From positions 1 to 60,928 of the forward strand of contig CALXVV010000010.1 in assembly GCA_944392205.1 (NCBI GenBank): 60,928 nt of DNA, written 5' to 3'. This DNA is from an uncultured Alphaproteobacteria bacterium. Lineage in GTDB: Bacteria; Pseudomonadota; Alphaproteobacteria; RF32; CAG-239. Position numbers and translations under genes: made by a program. Below, piece after piece: positions 8,226-15,546 of the stretch (positions are counted from its first letter, which is position 1; each line of letters begins with the position of its first letter). The notes under the pieces are model-generated. The model searched no databases. It was not told the DNA's origin and was given only the letters and a program-made list of their open reading frames with translations.

Positions 8226-8950
8226 AGCTCTATTTGGCGGCGGCTGTTTTTGATGAAGTTGCGCGCCCGCGCCAGAGCATCAGGGCCGGAGGTCTGCACT
8301 CTGATGATGATATTGTTTTCGGCAATGCCGGTGATGTAGCAATAGTTGTCTCCGTCATCATACACCAGGTAGTTTCTACCATCAATAAACTCTATTTTGA
8401 AATCTTTGCCTTTTAGGCGTTGTTGTTTGAAATCGGTAATGCTGAAATCTGCCGCTTGGTCGGGGGCGGTTTTGGCGTTGAAAGCCTTTTGCAGCTCTTG
8501 CAAGCGTTCCTCATTTTGGCTAAAAGAAAAGTCAAGCGTCTTGCCATTATCATTCTTGCTGCCGGCAACCATAAACTTATCCTGTTCATTACTTTTTTGT
8601 TGCTCTTGGTAGGCTCTGAAATCTTTGAAAGTGCGGTTGGCTTCTTGAATTTGAGTATTTATCTCTTTGTTCATTTGCTCTGCGGCTTTGCTTAGAACCT
8701 GATTTTCTTCAATCGATTTCATCAGCGGCGGGAGAGTTCTGAAAAAATCTTGCATCATCTGCGCCATGCTTTCTGAGAGGGCCGGCATCACTTTTTGCAT
8801 ATGTTGGTCTATCTTTTCAATTGATTGCTGCATGCTTTTTTGCGTTTGCTCAAAGCTTTTTTGAACATCGGCGTTGATGACCTCTGTTTCTTGTGCGGCG
8901 GCATTGGCGGCGATGCTCATGATGGCAAGAATGCTTAAAAATTTTTTCAT
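8222..8950 (-). CDS. Secreted coiled-coil protein of unknown function
   Basis: I do not recognise the family. The 242-aa product begins with a Sec signal peptide (MKKFLSILAIMSIAANA-AAQ). Residues 30-125 are Gln/Glu/Met-rich heptad-like helix (repeated QKS, MQQ, KAAEQM patterns), followed by a short linker and a small alpha/beta domain (about 160-242) containing GRNYLVYDDGDNYCYITGI. The start at 8950 has a full AAGGAGG Shine-Dalgarno; an upstream in-frame start at 9004 is rejected for that reason and because it would bury the signal peptide. The gene is convergent with the DUF4105 gene, overlapping its end by 4 bp, and divergent from yqeY. A periplasmic location is inferred. Confidence 0.82.
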   Translation of the reverse strand: MKKFLSILAIMSIAANAAAQETEVINADVQKSFEQTQKSMQQSIEKIDQHMQKVMPALSESMAQMMQDFFRTLPPLMKSIEENQVLSKAAEQMNKEINTQIQEANRTFKDFRAYQEQQKSNEQDKFMVAGSKNDNGKTLDFSFSQNEERLQELQKAFNAKTAPDQAADFSITDFKQQRLKGKDFKIEFIDGRNYLVYDDGDNYCYITGIAENNIIIRVQTSGPDALARARNFIKNSRRQIEL

Positions 8951-9004
8951 CTTTATATCCTCCTTGGCTGGTTTTAAAATAGTGCAGGATGTGCAGAAAG
9001 GCAA

Positions 9005-9033
9005 TTGATTTTTTTGAGATAGACGTGTAAAGT
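9005..9033 (+). promoter_or_regulatory. Possible promoter of the yqeY-dnaG unit
   Basis: TTGATT (9005-9010), a 17-nt spacer and TAAAGT (9028-9033) match the sigma-70 consensus 4/6 in each box. The predicted start is about 30 nt before yqeY. Confidence 0.4.
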
Positions 9034-9071
9034 AAATGCCAATCTATGTACAAAGCTAAAGGAGAATATAA

Positions 9072-9524
9072 ATGTTGCGTGAAGAATTACAAAAAGCTCT
9101 GAAAGAATCTATGTTGGCTCATGACGCGGCCACCACCAGTGCCGTGCGTTTGATTATTGCCGGCCAAAAGGAAAAAGATGTTGAAGCCAGAGGTAAGGGA
9201 GCTAAAGAAGCCACCGATGCCGAATTAATGGCGATGATGCAATCCATGATTAAACAACGCAATGACTCCATCAAAATGTATTTGGATGGAAAGCGTCCGG
9301 ATTTGGCTGATAAGGAAAAAGCCGAAATTGCCGTTATTGAGCGCTTTTTGCCAAAACAAATGAGCGAAGAAGAGGCAACTGCCGCCATTAAGGCCATTAT
9401 TGCCGAGACCGGGGCTTCCTCCATGAAAGATATGGGCAAAGTTATGGGAGCTTTGAAATCTAAGTATGCCGGCCAGTTGGATATGGGCAAAGCCAACGGC
9501 ATTATTAAGGGGTTGCTCTCTTAA
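9072..9524 (+). CDS. yqeY: GatB/YqeY domain protein
   Basis: 150-aa cytoplasmic protein of the YqeY family, which shares its helical domain with the tail of GatB and is thought to bind tRNA or a related RNA; its exact role is unsettled. Typical features are TSAVRLIIAGQKEKDVEARG near the N-terminus and the C-terminal MGKVMGALKSKYAGQLDMGKAN block. An AAAGGAG Shine-Dalgarno lies upstream. dnaG starts 19 nt after its stop, so it is the first gene of a yqeY-dnaG-rpoD cluster, the arrangement common in alphaproteobacteria where gammaproteobacteria have rpsU first. Confidence 0.93.
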   Translation: MLREELQKALKESMLAHDAATTSAVRLIIAGQKEKDVEARGKGAKEATDAELMAMMQSMIKQRNDSIKMYLDGKRPDLADKEKAEIAVIERFLPKQMSEEEATAAIKAIIAETGASSMKDMGKVMGALKSKYAGQLDMGKANGIIKGLLS

Positions 9525-9543
9525 GTTTTGAAGATGGTGGAAA

Positions 9544-11346
9544 ATGGCCACAACCGAACTGCAAAGATTTTGTGACGAGCTGCGGGCAAAGATTTCTATT
9601 GCCGACGTGGTTGGTCAAAAAGTTAAACTCACGCGTAAAGGGCGTGAGTACACCGGTTTGTGCCCGTTTCATAATGAAAAAACGCCTTCTTTTACCGTTA
9701 ATGAAGCTAAAGGTTTCTACCATTGTTTTGGCTGCGGCGCGCATGGTGATATCATCAAATTTGAGATGGATGCCAACGGTCTTACGTTTATGGATGCTAT
9801 TGAAAAACTCGGCCATAAGGTCGGGATGGCATTGCCGAAACTTTCGCATGAAAGCAAAGAGCAGGTCGAGAAGCGTAATTCTGCCTATGATATTATGGAA
9901 ATGGCGTGCAAATTTTTTGAGAAAAATTTGCGTCTGACCGGTGGGCAGGAGGCCTTAAATTATCTTTATGGCCGTGGGTTTGATGATGCGATTATTGCTA
10001 AATTTCGCCTTGGGTTTGCACCCAACAACAATGGGCTTAAGGCCCAGCTTTCTTCTAAGGGAATCAGCGAAAAAGAAATGGCAGAGCTCGGGCTTTTGAC
10101 TATTCCAGAGGGGCGCAGACCTCATGACTTTTTCCGCAACAGAGTCATGATCCCGATTATTGATAAACGCGGTAAAGTTATTGCCTTTGGCGGCCGCGTG
10201 ATGGACGGAAGCCAGCCTAAATATCTGAACTCGCCGGAAACACCGGTTTTTAATAAGCGCCGAGTGCTCTATAACCTCAATAACGCTCGGGATGCCGGCT
10301 ATGAGGCCAAGAACCTCATTATCTGCGAAGGGTATATGGATGTTATTGCCATGGATAAGTATGGCATATCTTACGCCGTGGCGCCGCTCGGAACAGCTCT
10401 GACCGAAGACCAAATTGCTGAGGCCTGGAAAGTGGTGCAAGAGCCTATTTGTTGCTTTGACGGTGACAGCGCCGGGGTGAGGGCAGCTATTCGCTCGGTG
10501 GATAGAGTTTTGCCGATTTTGAAACCTGGATATTCTCTGAAATATGCTTTTTTGCCTGACAAGCAAGATCCTGATGAATTTCTCAAAGCTCACGGGCAAG
10601 AGGAATTTCTTAAGGTGGTTAATGATACAATGCCGCTTAAGGACTTGTTGTGGAAGAAAAATGTTGACGGGCAGCCTCTTAATACGCCGGAGCAAAAAGC
10701 TTTGCTTGAGAAAAACATCAGAGAAGAAGTATCCAAAATTACCGATGAAACCGTGCGCGGCTACTATACGCAGGATATGAAAAACAAAATTTATCATGAA
10801 ATCGGTAGGGGGGCTTGGCGCCAACAAGATAAAAATACTCATTTCGGCAAAACGGAGAAAACTACAATCTCTCTGGCCTCAAGTGTCAGAACCAATCTGG
10901 ATGATTTGGTGGCGGAGTTTGTTGTTTCGGCCTTGATTGCTTATCCTCAGTTGATTGAGGAGTATGAGGAAAAATTGCTCAATTTTGAGATAAAGTCACC
11001 AAAACTTAAGGTGTTGTTTGAGACCTTATGCGAGATGGTGCATGACGGTGCGGAATTTGAAAATACCGATGACTTGTTGCAGTCTCTGAAAGATAAAGGA
11101 TTTGCCGATGTCTTACAAAAAAACATTGAGCTGAAAATGCTTAAAAAACAATGCCCTGATGTGATAAAAATGCGCCAAAATCTTGATGAAAGAATTTTAG
11201 AAGTGCAGCTAAAACAGATTGAAGGCGATATTAGAGAGTGTGCAAGGCAAATGGAAAACGACGAGTCGTTCTCGGAGGCTTATAGTCGCTATGAAACCTT
11301 GAAAAAAGAGCGCGATTCTTTGCTCTCATCGCAGGGGGCAGATTGA
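9544..11346 (+). CDS. dnaG: DNA primase
   Basis: Synthesises RNA primers at the replication fork. The 600-aa protein has the N-terminal zinc-binding domain (CPFH...CFGCG, about residues 40-65), the RNA polymerase domain with the Toprim core (LIICEGYMDVIAMDKYG near 260 and CFDGDSAG near 305), and a helical C-terminal region for DnaB binding. The length is normal for the family. It lies between yqeY and rpoD. A separate promoter in the 142-nt gap before rpoD allows the two genes to be uncoupled. Confidence 0.97.
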   Translation: MATTELQRFCDELRAKISIADVVGQKVKLTRKGREYTGLCPFHNEKTPSFTVNEAKGFYHCFGCGAHGDIIKFEMDANGLTFMDAIEKLGHKVGMALPKLSHESKEQVEKRNSAYDIMEMACKFFEKNLRLTGGQEALNYLYGRGFDDAIIAKFRLGFAPNNNGLKAQLSSKGISEKEMAELGLLTIPEGRRPHDFFRNRVMIPIIDKRGKVIAFGGRVMDGSQPKYLNSPETPVFNKRRVLYNLNNARDAGYEAKNLIICEGYMDVIAMDKYGISYAVAPLGTALTEDQIAEAWKVVQEPICCFDGDSAGVRAAIRSVDRVLPILKPGYSLKYAFLPDKQDPDEFLKAHGQEEFLKVVNDTMPLKDLLWKKNVDGQPLNTPEQKALLEKNIREEVSKITDETVRGYYTQDMKNKIYHEIGRGAWRQQDKNTHFGKTEKTTISLASSVRTNLDDLVAEFVVSALIAYPQLIEEYEEKLLNFEIKSPKLKVLFETLCEMVHDGAEFENTDDLLQSLKDKGFADVLQKNIELKMLKKQCPDVIKMRQNLDERILEVQLKQIEGDIRECARQMENDESFSEAYSRYETLKKERDSLLSSQGAD

Positions 11347-11404
11347 GATTTGCTTTAGGAAGAGCGAATCGGCAGAAATTTTGCGAAAAATTATCGGGAA
11401 ACTC

Positions 11405-11433
11405 TTGACAATTGATTCAAAAATTATTACAAA
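11405..11433 (+). promoter_or_regulatory. Sigma-70 promoter of rpoD
   Basis: A perfect TTGACA (11405-11410), a 17-nt spacer and TACAAA (11428-11433, 4/6) lie in the dnaG-rpoD gap. Transcription would start about 50 nt before the rpoD ATG. Confidence 0.55.
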
Positions 11434-11488
11434 ATGCTCTAGCTCGAAGTTTATGCAAAAACCGGTTTTGTAGTAATAAGGAACGTTA

Positions 11489-13570
11489 ATGTCAGATATC
11501 GAAAGTTCAGATCTGTATGAGGGGCAGGCTGCAGATGCTCCTTTGATCGATTCTTTGGGAAGCGCTGTTAAGCGTTTGATTGAAAAAGGAAAAGTCCGCG
11601 GATATATAACCGTGGAGGAGCTTAATAAGGCCCTGCCGCCGGAAAGAGAATCTTCCGAAAATATTGAGGATATTATGACCAATATCTCTGATATGGGGAT
11701 TAGTATCATTGCCGAGTCTGATGTCGACAGTTTTGAACCCGATGCGGTTGAGGATGATGATTTTGATGAGGACGAAGACGAAAGCGGTAATTTTGATGAA
11801 AAAGAACTCGGCCGCAGCGATGATCCGGTTAGAATGTATCTTAAAGAAATGGGATCCGTTGAGCTCTTGTCCAGAGAGGGCGAAATTGCCATAGCCAAGC
11901 GTATTGAGGCCGGCAAAACCGTTATGATTGACGGTTTGTGCGAGAGCCCGATGACAATTAAAGCTATTGCCGGTTGGCGCGATGAGCTGGTTAACGGTAC
12001 CATGCAGCTACGTGATATTGTTGATTTGGAAATGATGTATGGCGCCGATGTCGAGGGTATGGAGTTTGAAGAAGAGGATACTTCTGCCAATGAGGACTTG
12101 GAAAAAGTGGCGGAAGAACTCGCTGAAAAGGAAAGTATGGAAGATATTGATGATGATCTTCCCGAAGATGATATTGAACTCGACAGTGCTGTTGACGATG
12201 AGCCGGAAGATGATGCCGCAGATGATTTGGGTGAAGGTGAAGACGGCGAGGGCCACGGAGAGGACGATGAAGATGATCTTGATGGCAACGGAGGCCGCTC
12301 TTCTGCTTCTGTTTCTGCCATGGAAGAGGCTCTTAAAGAACCGGTTTTGGATATTTTGAATAAGATTTCGAGCTATTATGATGATTTGAAGAAAATCCAA
12401 AATCAGCGTGTGGCGGCGGTCTTGGCCGGCAAGAAAATTAGTGCGACGGTTGAAAAACACTATCTGCAGGTTAAAAAAGATTTGGTTGAGTTGATGAGCT
12501 CAATCCACCTTAATGCCACCCGTATTGAGCAGTTGGTTGAGCAGTTAAATGACCTAAACAAACGCTTGATGGGGTTTGAAGGAAAGTTGATGCGTTATGC
12601 GCTTTCTTGCAAAATCAAACGTGAGGACTTTTTGGAGGCTTATCAGAAATCAGAGCTTTCGCCTAACTGGTTAGAGGAGGTCTCTCACAAAAAAGACAAA
12701 CATTGGCAGGCTTTTGTTGAAAAATACGGTACCGAAGTTGTGGAATTAAGAGAGTCTGTTGCGCAAATGGCACAAGAGTGCGGTTTGCCCATCAGTGAAT
12801 ATCGTCGTATGGTCGATACCATCAAAAAAGGTGAGCGTGAGGCCGAAAAAGCCAAAAAAGAAATGATTGAGGCCAACTTGCGTTTGGTTATTTCCATTGC
12901 CAAAAAATATACTAACCGCGGATTGCAGTTCTTGGACCTTATTCAGGAAGGCAACATCGGCTTGATGAAGGCAGTTGATAAGTTTGAGTATCGCCGTGGT
13001 TATAAGTTTTCTACTTACGCTACTTGGTGGATCAGACAGGCAATTACCCGTTCTATTGCCGACCAGGCGCGCACCATTCGTATTCCGGTTCATATGATTG
13101 AGACAATTAATAAGTTGGTACGCACTTCTCGCCAGATGTTGGCAGAAATGGGGCGTGAGCCGGTGCCGGAAGAGTTGGCAAAACGTTTGTCAATGCCACT
13201 TGAAAAAGTCCGCAAGGTTATGAAGATTGCCAAAGAACCTGTTTCTTTGGAGGCTCCGGTCGGAGATGAAGAAGATTCTTCTCTGGGTGATTTTATTGCC
13301 GATGACAGCGCTTTGCAGCCTTTGGATTCTGCTATTCATTCCAACTTAAAAGAGACGTGCACCAGAATCCTTTCTTCTTTGACCCCGCGTGAGGAGCGTG
13401 TTTTGCGTATGCGCTTTGGTATCGGAATGAACACGGATCACACCTTGGAAGAGGTTGGTCAGCAGTTTAATGTTACGCGTGAGCGTATTCGTCAGATTGA
13501 GGCGAAGGCTTTGCGCAAACTCAAACATCCGTCGCGTTCGCGCAAGTTGCGGAGTTTCTTAGATCAATAA
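11489..13570 (+). CDS. rpoD: Primary sigma factor RpoD
   Basis: The housekeeping sigma factor. Region 1.1 is at the N-terminus (about residues 15-80), region 1.2 follows ([21 protein letters not shown], about 112), then a long non-conserved region, region 2 ([20 protein letters not shown] through [14 protein letters not shown], about 460-535), region 3, and region 4 with the helix-turn-helix and the ending [11 protein letters not shown]. Two strongly acidic stretches stand out: residues 88-107 and about 190-270, the latter almost continuous Asp/Glu within the non-conserved region. An AAGGA Shine-Dalgarno precedes the ATG. It has its own promoter upstream and a good terminator downstream. Confidence 0.98.
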   Translation: MSDIESSDLYEGQAADAPLIDSLGSAVKRLIEKGKVRGYITVEELNKALPPERESSENIEDIMTNISDMGISIIAESDVDSFEPDAVEDDDFDEDEDESGNFDEKELGRSDDPVRMYLKEMGSVELLSREGEIAIAKRIEAGKTVMIDGLCESPMTIKAIAGWRDELVNGTMQLRDIVDLEMMYGADVEGMEFEEEDTSANEDLEKVAEELAEKESMEDIDDDLPEDDIELDSAVDDEPEDDAADDLGEGEDGEGHGEDDEDDLDGNGGRSSASVSAMEEALKEPVLDILNKISSYYDDLKKIQNQRVAAVLAGKKISATVEKHYLQVKKDLVELMSSIHLNATRIEQLVEQLNDLNKRLMGFEGKLMRYALSCKIKREDFLEAYQKSELSPNWLEEVSHKKDKHWQAFVEKYGTEVVELRESVAQMAQECGLPISEYRRMVDTIKKGEREAEKAKKEMIEANLRLVISIAKKYTNRGLQFLDLIQEGNIGLMKAVDKFEYRRGYKFSTYATWWIRQAITRSIADQARTIRIPVHMIETINKLVRTSRQMLAEMGREPVPEELAKRLSMPLEKVRKVMKIAKEPVSLEAPVGDEEDSSLGDFIADDSALQPLDSAIHSNLKETCTRILSSLTPREERVLRMRFGIGMNTDHTLEEVGQQFNVTRERIRQIEAKALRKLKHPSRSRKLRSFLDQ

Positions 13571-13573
13571 GAA

Positions 13574-13602
13574 AAAGGCCGACAAAAAATGTCGGCTTTT
13601 TT
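13574..13602 (+). terminator. Terminator of rpoD
   Basis: A 7-bp stem (GCCGACA/TGTCGGC) with an A-rich loop is followed by six T, beginning 8 nt after the rpoD stop. Confidence 0.9.
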
Positions 13603-13961
13603 ATATGAGAATTTTATGCAAAAATTGCTTGACGGCGGCAAATAATTCGCTTAAGTTCTAGGTGCTGCGGATGACGGAGGGGCGTTTGCTTTGAAGTTTG
13701 AAGCAGGCAATGTTTTTTGGGGCAAAAGCTCAGTTGGTTAGCTGGAGGAAAAAATATCTGCCCGATGGCAGAGATTTTGACGGAAGGTGCCGCGCAGTTA
13801 GATTGCGACCAAGTGGCAACGCGGGGAGCAATCGTTACGAGCAAACGACAGGAGCGCAGTTAGCGAGGTGGTTTAACCGAGCTTTATGAAGCGACTCAGG
13901 TCTGCTCTTGGAAAGAAATTATTTTGCAGGGTTCTGATGCCTTATGTAGGCAATGTTTTTT
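13603..13961 (+). repeat. Non-coding region with decayed tRNA 5' half and structured element (copy L)
   Basis: No credible gene lies in these 359 bases. Positions 13705-13741 repeat, with 34 of 37 bases identical, the 37 bases that lead into and form the 5' part of the tRNA at 13948-13984 (flank, D-arm start). The copy breaks off after the D-loop. It is followed by a hairpin (CTGCCCGATGGCAG, 13758-13771), GTTAG at 13797, and CGTTAC 36 nt after the start of GTTAG. A reverse-oriented D-arm-like fragment (GGTTTAACCGAGCTTT, 13870-13885) closes the element. The same hairpin - GTTAG - CGTTAC order recurs at 14137-14220 and 58618-58700. Confidence 0.6.
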
Positions 13962-14038
13962 GGGCCCATAGCTCAGTTGGTTAGAGCAGGCCGCTCATAA
14001 CGGTCTGGTCGTTGGTTCGAGTCCATCTGGGCCCACCA
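13962..14038 (+). tRNA. tRNA with CAU anticodon (probably tRNA-Ile2, else elongator tRNA-Met)
   Basis: The 77-nt cloverleaf has a 7-bp acceptor stem (GGGCCCA/TGGGCCC), the D-arm GCTCAGTTGGTTAGAGC, an anticodon stem GGCCG/CGGTC around the loop CTCATAA (anticodon CAT), a T-arm with one T-T mismatch, and an encoded CCA. The CAU anticodon is shared by initiator and elongator Met and by Ile2 (lysidine-modified). It lacks initiator features, and its anticodon-to-T-arm segment resembles the E. coli Ile2 tRNA from memory, so Ile2 is my first choice. It is followed by a terminator and flanked by decayed partial copies of itself. Confidence 0.93.
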
Positions 14039-14040
14039 TA

Positions 14041-14072
14041 AAAAAACTCTCCCTTCAGGGGAGAGCTTTTTT
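14041..14072 (+). terminator. Terminator of the CAU tRNA
   Basis: A 7-bp stem (CTCTCCC/GGGAGAG-type) with a T-run begins directly after the CCA end. A 25-nt part of it (14041-14065) is repeated exactly at 14298-14322. Confidence 0.85.
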
Positions 14073-14297
14073 ATGGTGAATTCATAATAGATCACTCGAA
14101 CCAACGAGGTCGTTGGGCTCGCAGGAACAAAAAATGTCCGGTGGACATTTTTTGCCGAGAGCTATAGCAGTTGTTAGACGGCGACTTGCCGAAAGGCAAC
14201 AAAGACGGCGTTACGACTGGCTTGACCGAAGCGAAGTTATCGAGCGCCAAAGCGCGAAATCTACGTAGCAAGACGAGTCCATCTGGGCCTTTCAGCT
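14073..14297 (+). repeat. Non-coding structured element with decayed tRNA 3' half (copy R)
   Basis: This region has no gene. It starts with a fold-back made from the tRNA T-arm: a reverse copy (ACTCGAACCAACGA, 14094-14107) followed by a direct copy (TCGTTGG). Next come a strong palindrome (AAATGTCCGGTGGACATTT, centred near 14143), GTTAG at 14173, a TTGCC-GAAA-GGCAA mini-hairpin and CGTTAC 36 nt after the start of GTTAG. At 14274-14289 the direct T-arm and acceptor sequence CGAGTCCATCTGGGCC reappears, followed by a second copy of the tRNA terminator. The tRNA 3' half plus terminator is therefore duplicated about 256 bp downstream, with a structured insert between the copies. Confidence 0.6.
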
Positions 14298-14331
14298 AAA
14301 AAACTCTCCCTTCAGGGGAGAGTTTTTTTAT
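14298..14331. terminator. Second copy of the tRNA terminator, now facing the GtrA-like gene
   Basis: The stem-loop duplicates the one at 14041, with A- and T-runs on both sides, so it can act in both directions. It overlaps the stop of the minus-strand GtrA-like gene ending at 14328. Confidence 0.8.
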
Positions 14332-14822
14332 TTAATAACATCAAACATGCTTAATAGTTTTTCCCAACGGCGGAGGGGAGAGGGTTTGCGAAAAGCAAAG
14401 TGTTTGAACAACAAGTAATTGGTCACCAGCAAAAAGCCAATGGCTACAGCTTGTGCCAGATATAAATTCCAATCCAACTTCTCAACCAACAATATTAACA
14501 CGCCGGCATTGATAAAATAGCTCAGAATCCAAATAGAAATGCTTTTTAGGTATTCTTGCAAATGATTTCCCTCAGTGGCAAAAACAAGTTTTTTGTAAGA
14601 ATAAAAGGCAATAAAGGAAGAAATCAGCCACATCAGCAGCAAGGTCAGTTGGTAGTGCATGGTGCTAAGAATCAGGCTCAGCAATACAAATATGACATAC
14701 CTCAGCCCCATGTTGAGTGAGGCTAAAAGTGCAAAACGAAAGCGTTCATCGGTTTCAAACCAGTGGTCGGCAAAAGTTTTTTCTTTGGTGATAAATTTTT
14801 TTATTGATTCTGATATCTTCAT
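14328..14822 (-). CDS. GtrA-like membrane protein
   Basis: 164-aa inner-membrane protein with four hydrophobic helices (about residues 28-50, 54-72, 89-108 and 113-135), matching the GtrA family. Relatives are thought to help move lipid-linked sugars across the membrane for cell-surface glycosylation. Residues 1-25 and the last 25 are basic and cytoplasmic-looking. The start at 14822 has an AAGGAG Shine-Dalgarno; an in-frame start 21 nt upstream is unnecessary. It is a single gene ending in the duplicated terminator. No glycosyltransferase partner adjoins it, although glycosyltransferase genes lie about 5 kb away. Confidence 0.8.
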   Translation of the reverse strand: MKISESIKKFITKEKTFADHWFETDERFRFALLASLNMGLRYVIFVLLSLILSTMHYQLTLLLMWLISSFIAFYSYKKLVFATEGNHLQEYLKSISIWILSYFINAGVLILLVEKLDWNLYLAQAVAIGFLLVTNYLLFKHFAFRKPSPLRRWEKLLSMFDVIK

Positions 14823-14938
14823 CTTTTTCTCCTTACGTTGCATAAAAACTTAATTCTGCTTCTCCAAACTTCAAGAATATCTGTTGGAAAAATCCTTTCT
14901 TGCTCTTATCTATTGATAGAAAGCGGAGGAGATTATCC

Positions 14939-15433
14939 ATGGTGATTGTTTGTGATAAAATGCAGCAGGGCTATTCTTATGAATATGCCGCCAAAGAGGG
15001 GCAAGATTTTGCGCCTGAATTTATGCCGGAACTCACACCCCCAAAAATGCTCGAGCTTGGTGTGTTTGAGGGGCATTACATGACAGATTGTCAAAATGAA
15101 TTCCCTGCTTGTTGGTTTAAAAATGCTAAGCTTTCACCTCAAAAACCAGACGTTAACTGTAATTATTTCAAGATAAAATCAAGGCAGCCGCTTTCCATCT
15201 GGCAGCAGAAAGGGTGGATTTTTCAGCCTGATGTGCGTGGCTGGTTTCAGTGGTATTGCCGATATTATATGGGGCGAAGAATCCCTGATATTGATGCCTT
15301 GCAAATTAAAAGATGGCGTGCTTTTAGGCGCCACAAGGCGCAAATACTCAACAATTGTTTGGTTTTTGATATTGATTGCCGAAAACGCCAGCGCCAAGCT
15401 TTGCTCCAATGGGCCTATGATCCTTTTTTCTGA
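14939..15433 (+). CDS. Conserved hypothetical protein rich in aromatic and basic residues
   Basis: 164-aa soluble protein with an unusual density of Trp, Tyr, Arg and Cys. Recognisable blocks are GVFEGHYMTDCQNEFP, QPLSIWQQKGWIF, RGWFQWYCRYYMGRR, QIKRWRAFRRHKAQI and the C-terminal CRKRQRQALLQWAYD. I recall similar uncharacterised proteins in many bacteria but know no function. The many Arg residues in the second half would suit nucleic-acid binding, which is only a guess. The start at 14939 is chosen because GGAGGAG lies 8 nt upstream; in-frame codons before it lie upstream of this Shine-Dalgarno. It is followed after 113 nt by the CoA-disulfide reductase-like gene. Confidence 0.8.
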   Translation: MVIVCDKMQQGYSYEYAAKEGQDFAPEFMPELTPPKMLELGVFEGHYMTDCQNEFPACWFKNAKLSPQKPDVNCNYFKIKSRQPLSIWQQKGWIFQPDVRGWFQWYCRYYMGRRIPDIDALQIKRWRAFRRHKAQILNNCLVFDIDCRKRQRQALLQWAYDPFF

Positions 15434-15546
15434 TATCTTTAGAGCTTGTTCCAAAGTGTTGGGGATAAAGAGATATATCTGTTGGGGTTTGAGTTAAGTT
15501 GTGTGAATATCAATATAAATAGAGAGATTAACAAAGGAGAAATATC

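Noticed and set aside
11326-12460. Long minus-strand and alternate plus frames inside rpoD
   Set aside because: The Ser-rich and Met/Lys-rich frames are shadows created by the Asp/Glu-rich coding sequence of rpoD.
13614-13889. Short reading frames in the rpoD-tRNA gap
   Set aside because: They run through the repeated tRNA fragment and hairpins, have no ribosome binding site and no recognisable product.
14094-14220. Integron attC-like site (GTTAGAC with nearby AAC)
   Set aside because: GTTAGAC fits the attC core GTTRRRY, but no paired RYYYAAC lies at the right distance, copy V has GTTAGCG, and there are no gene cassettes or integrase.
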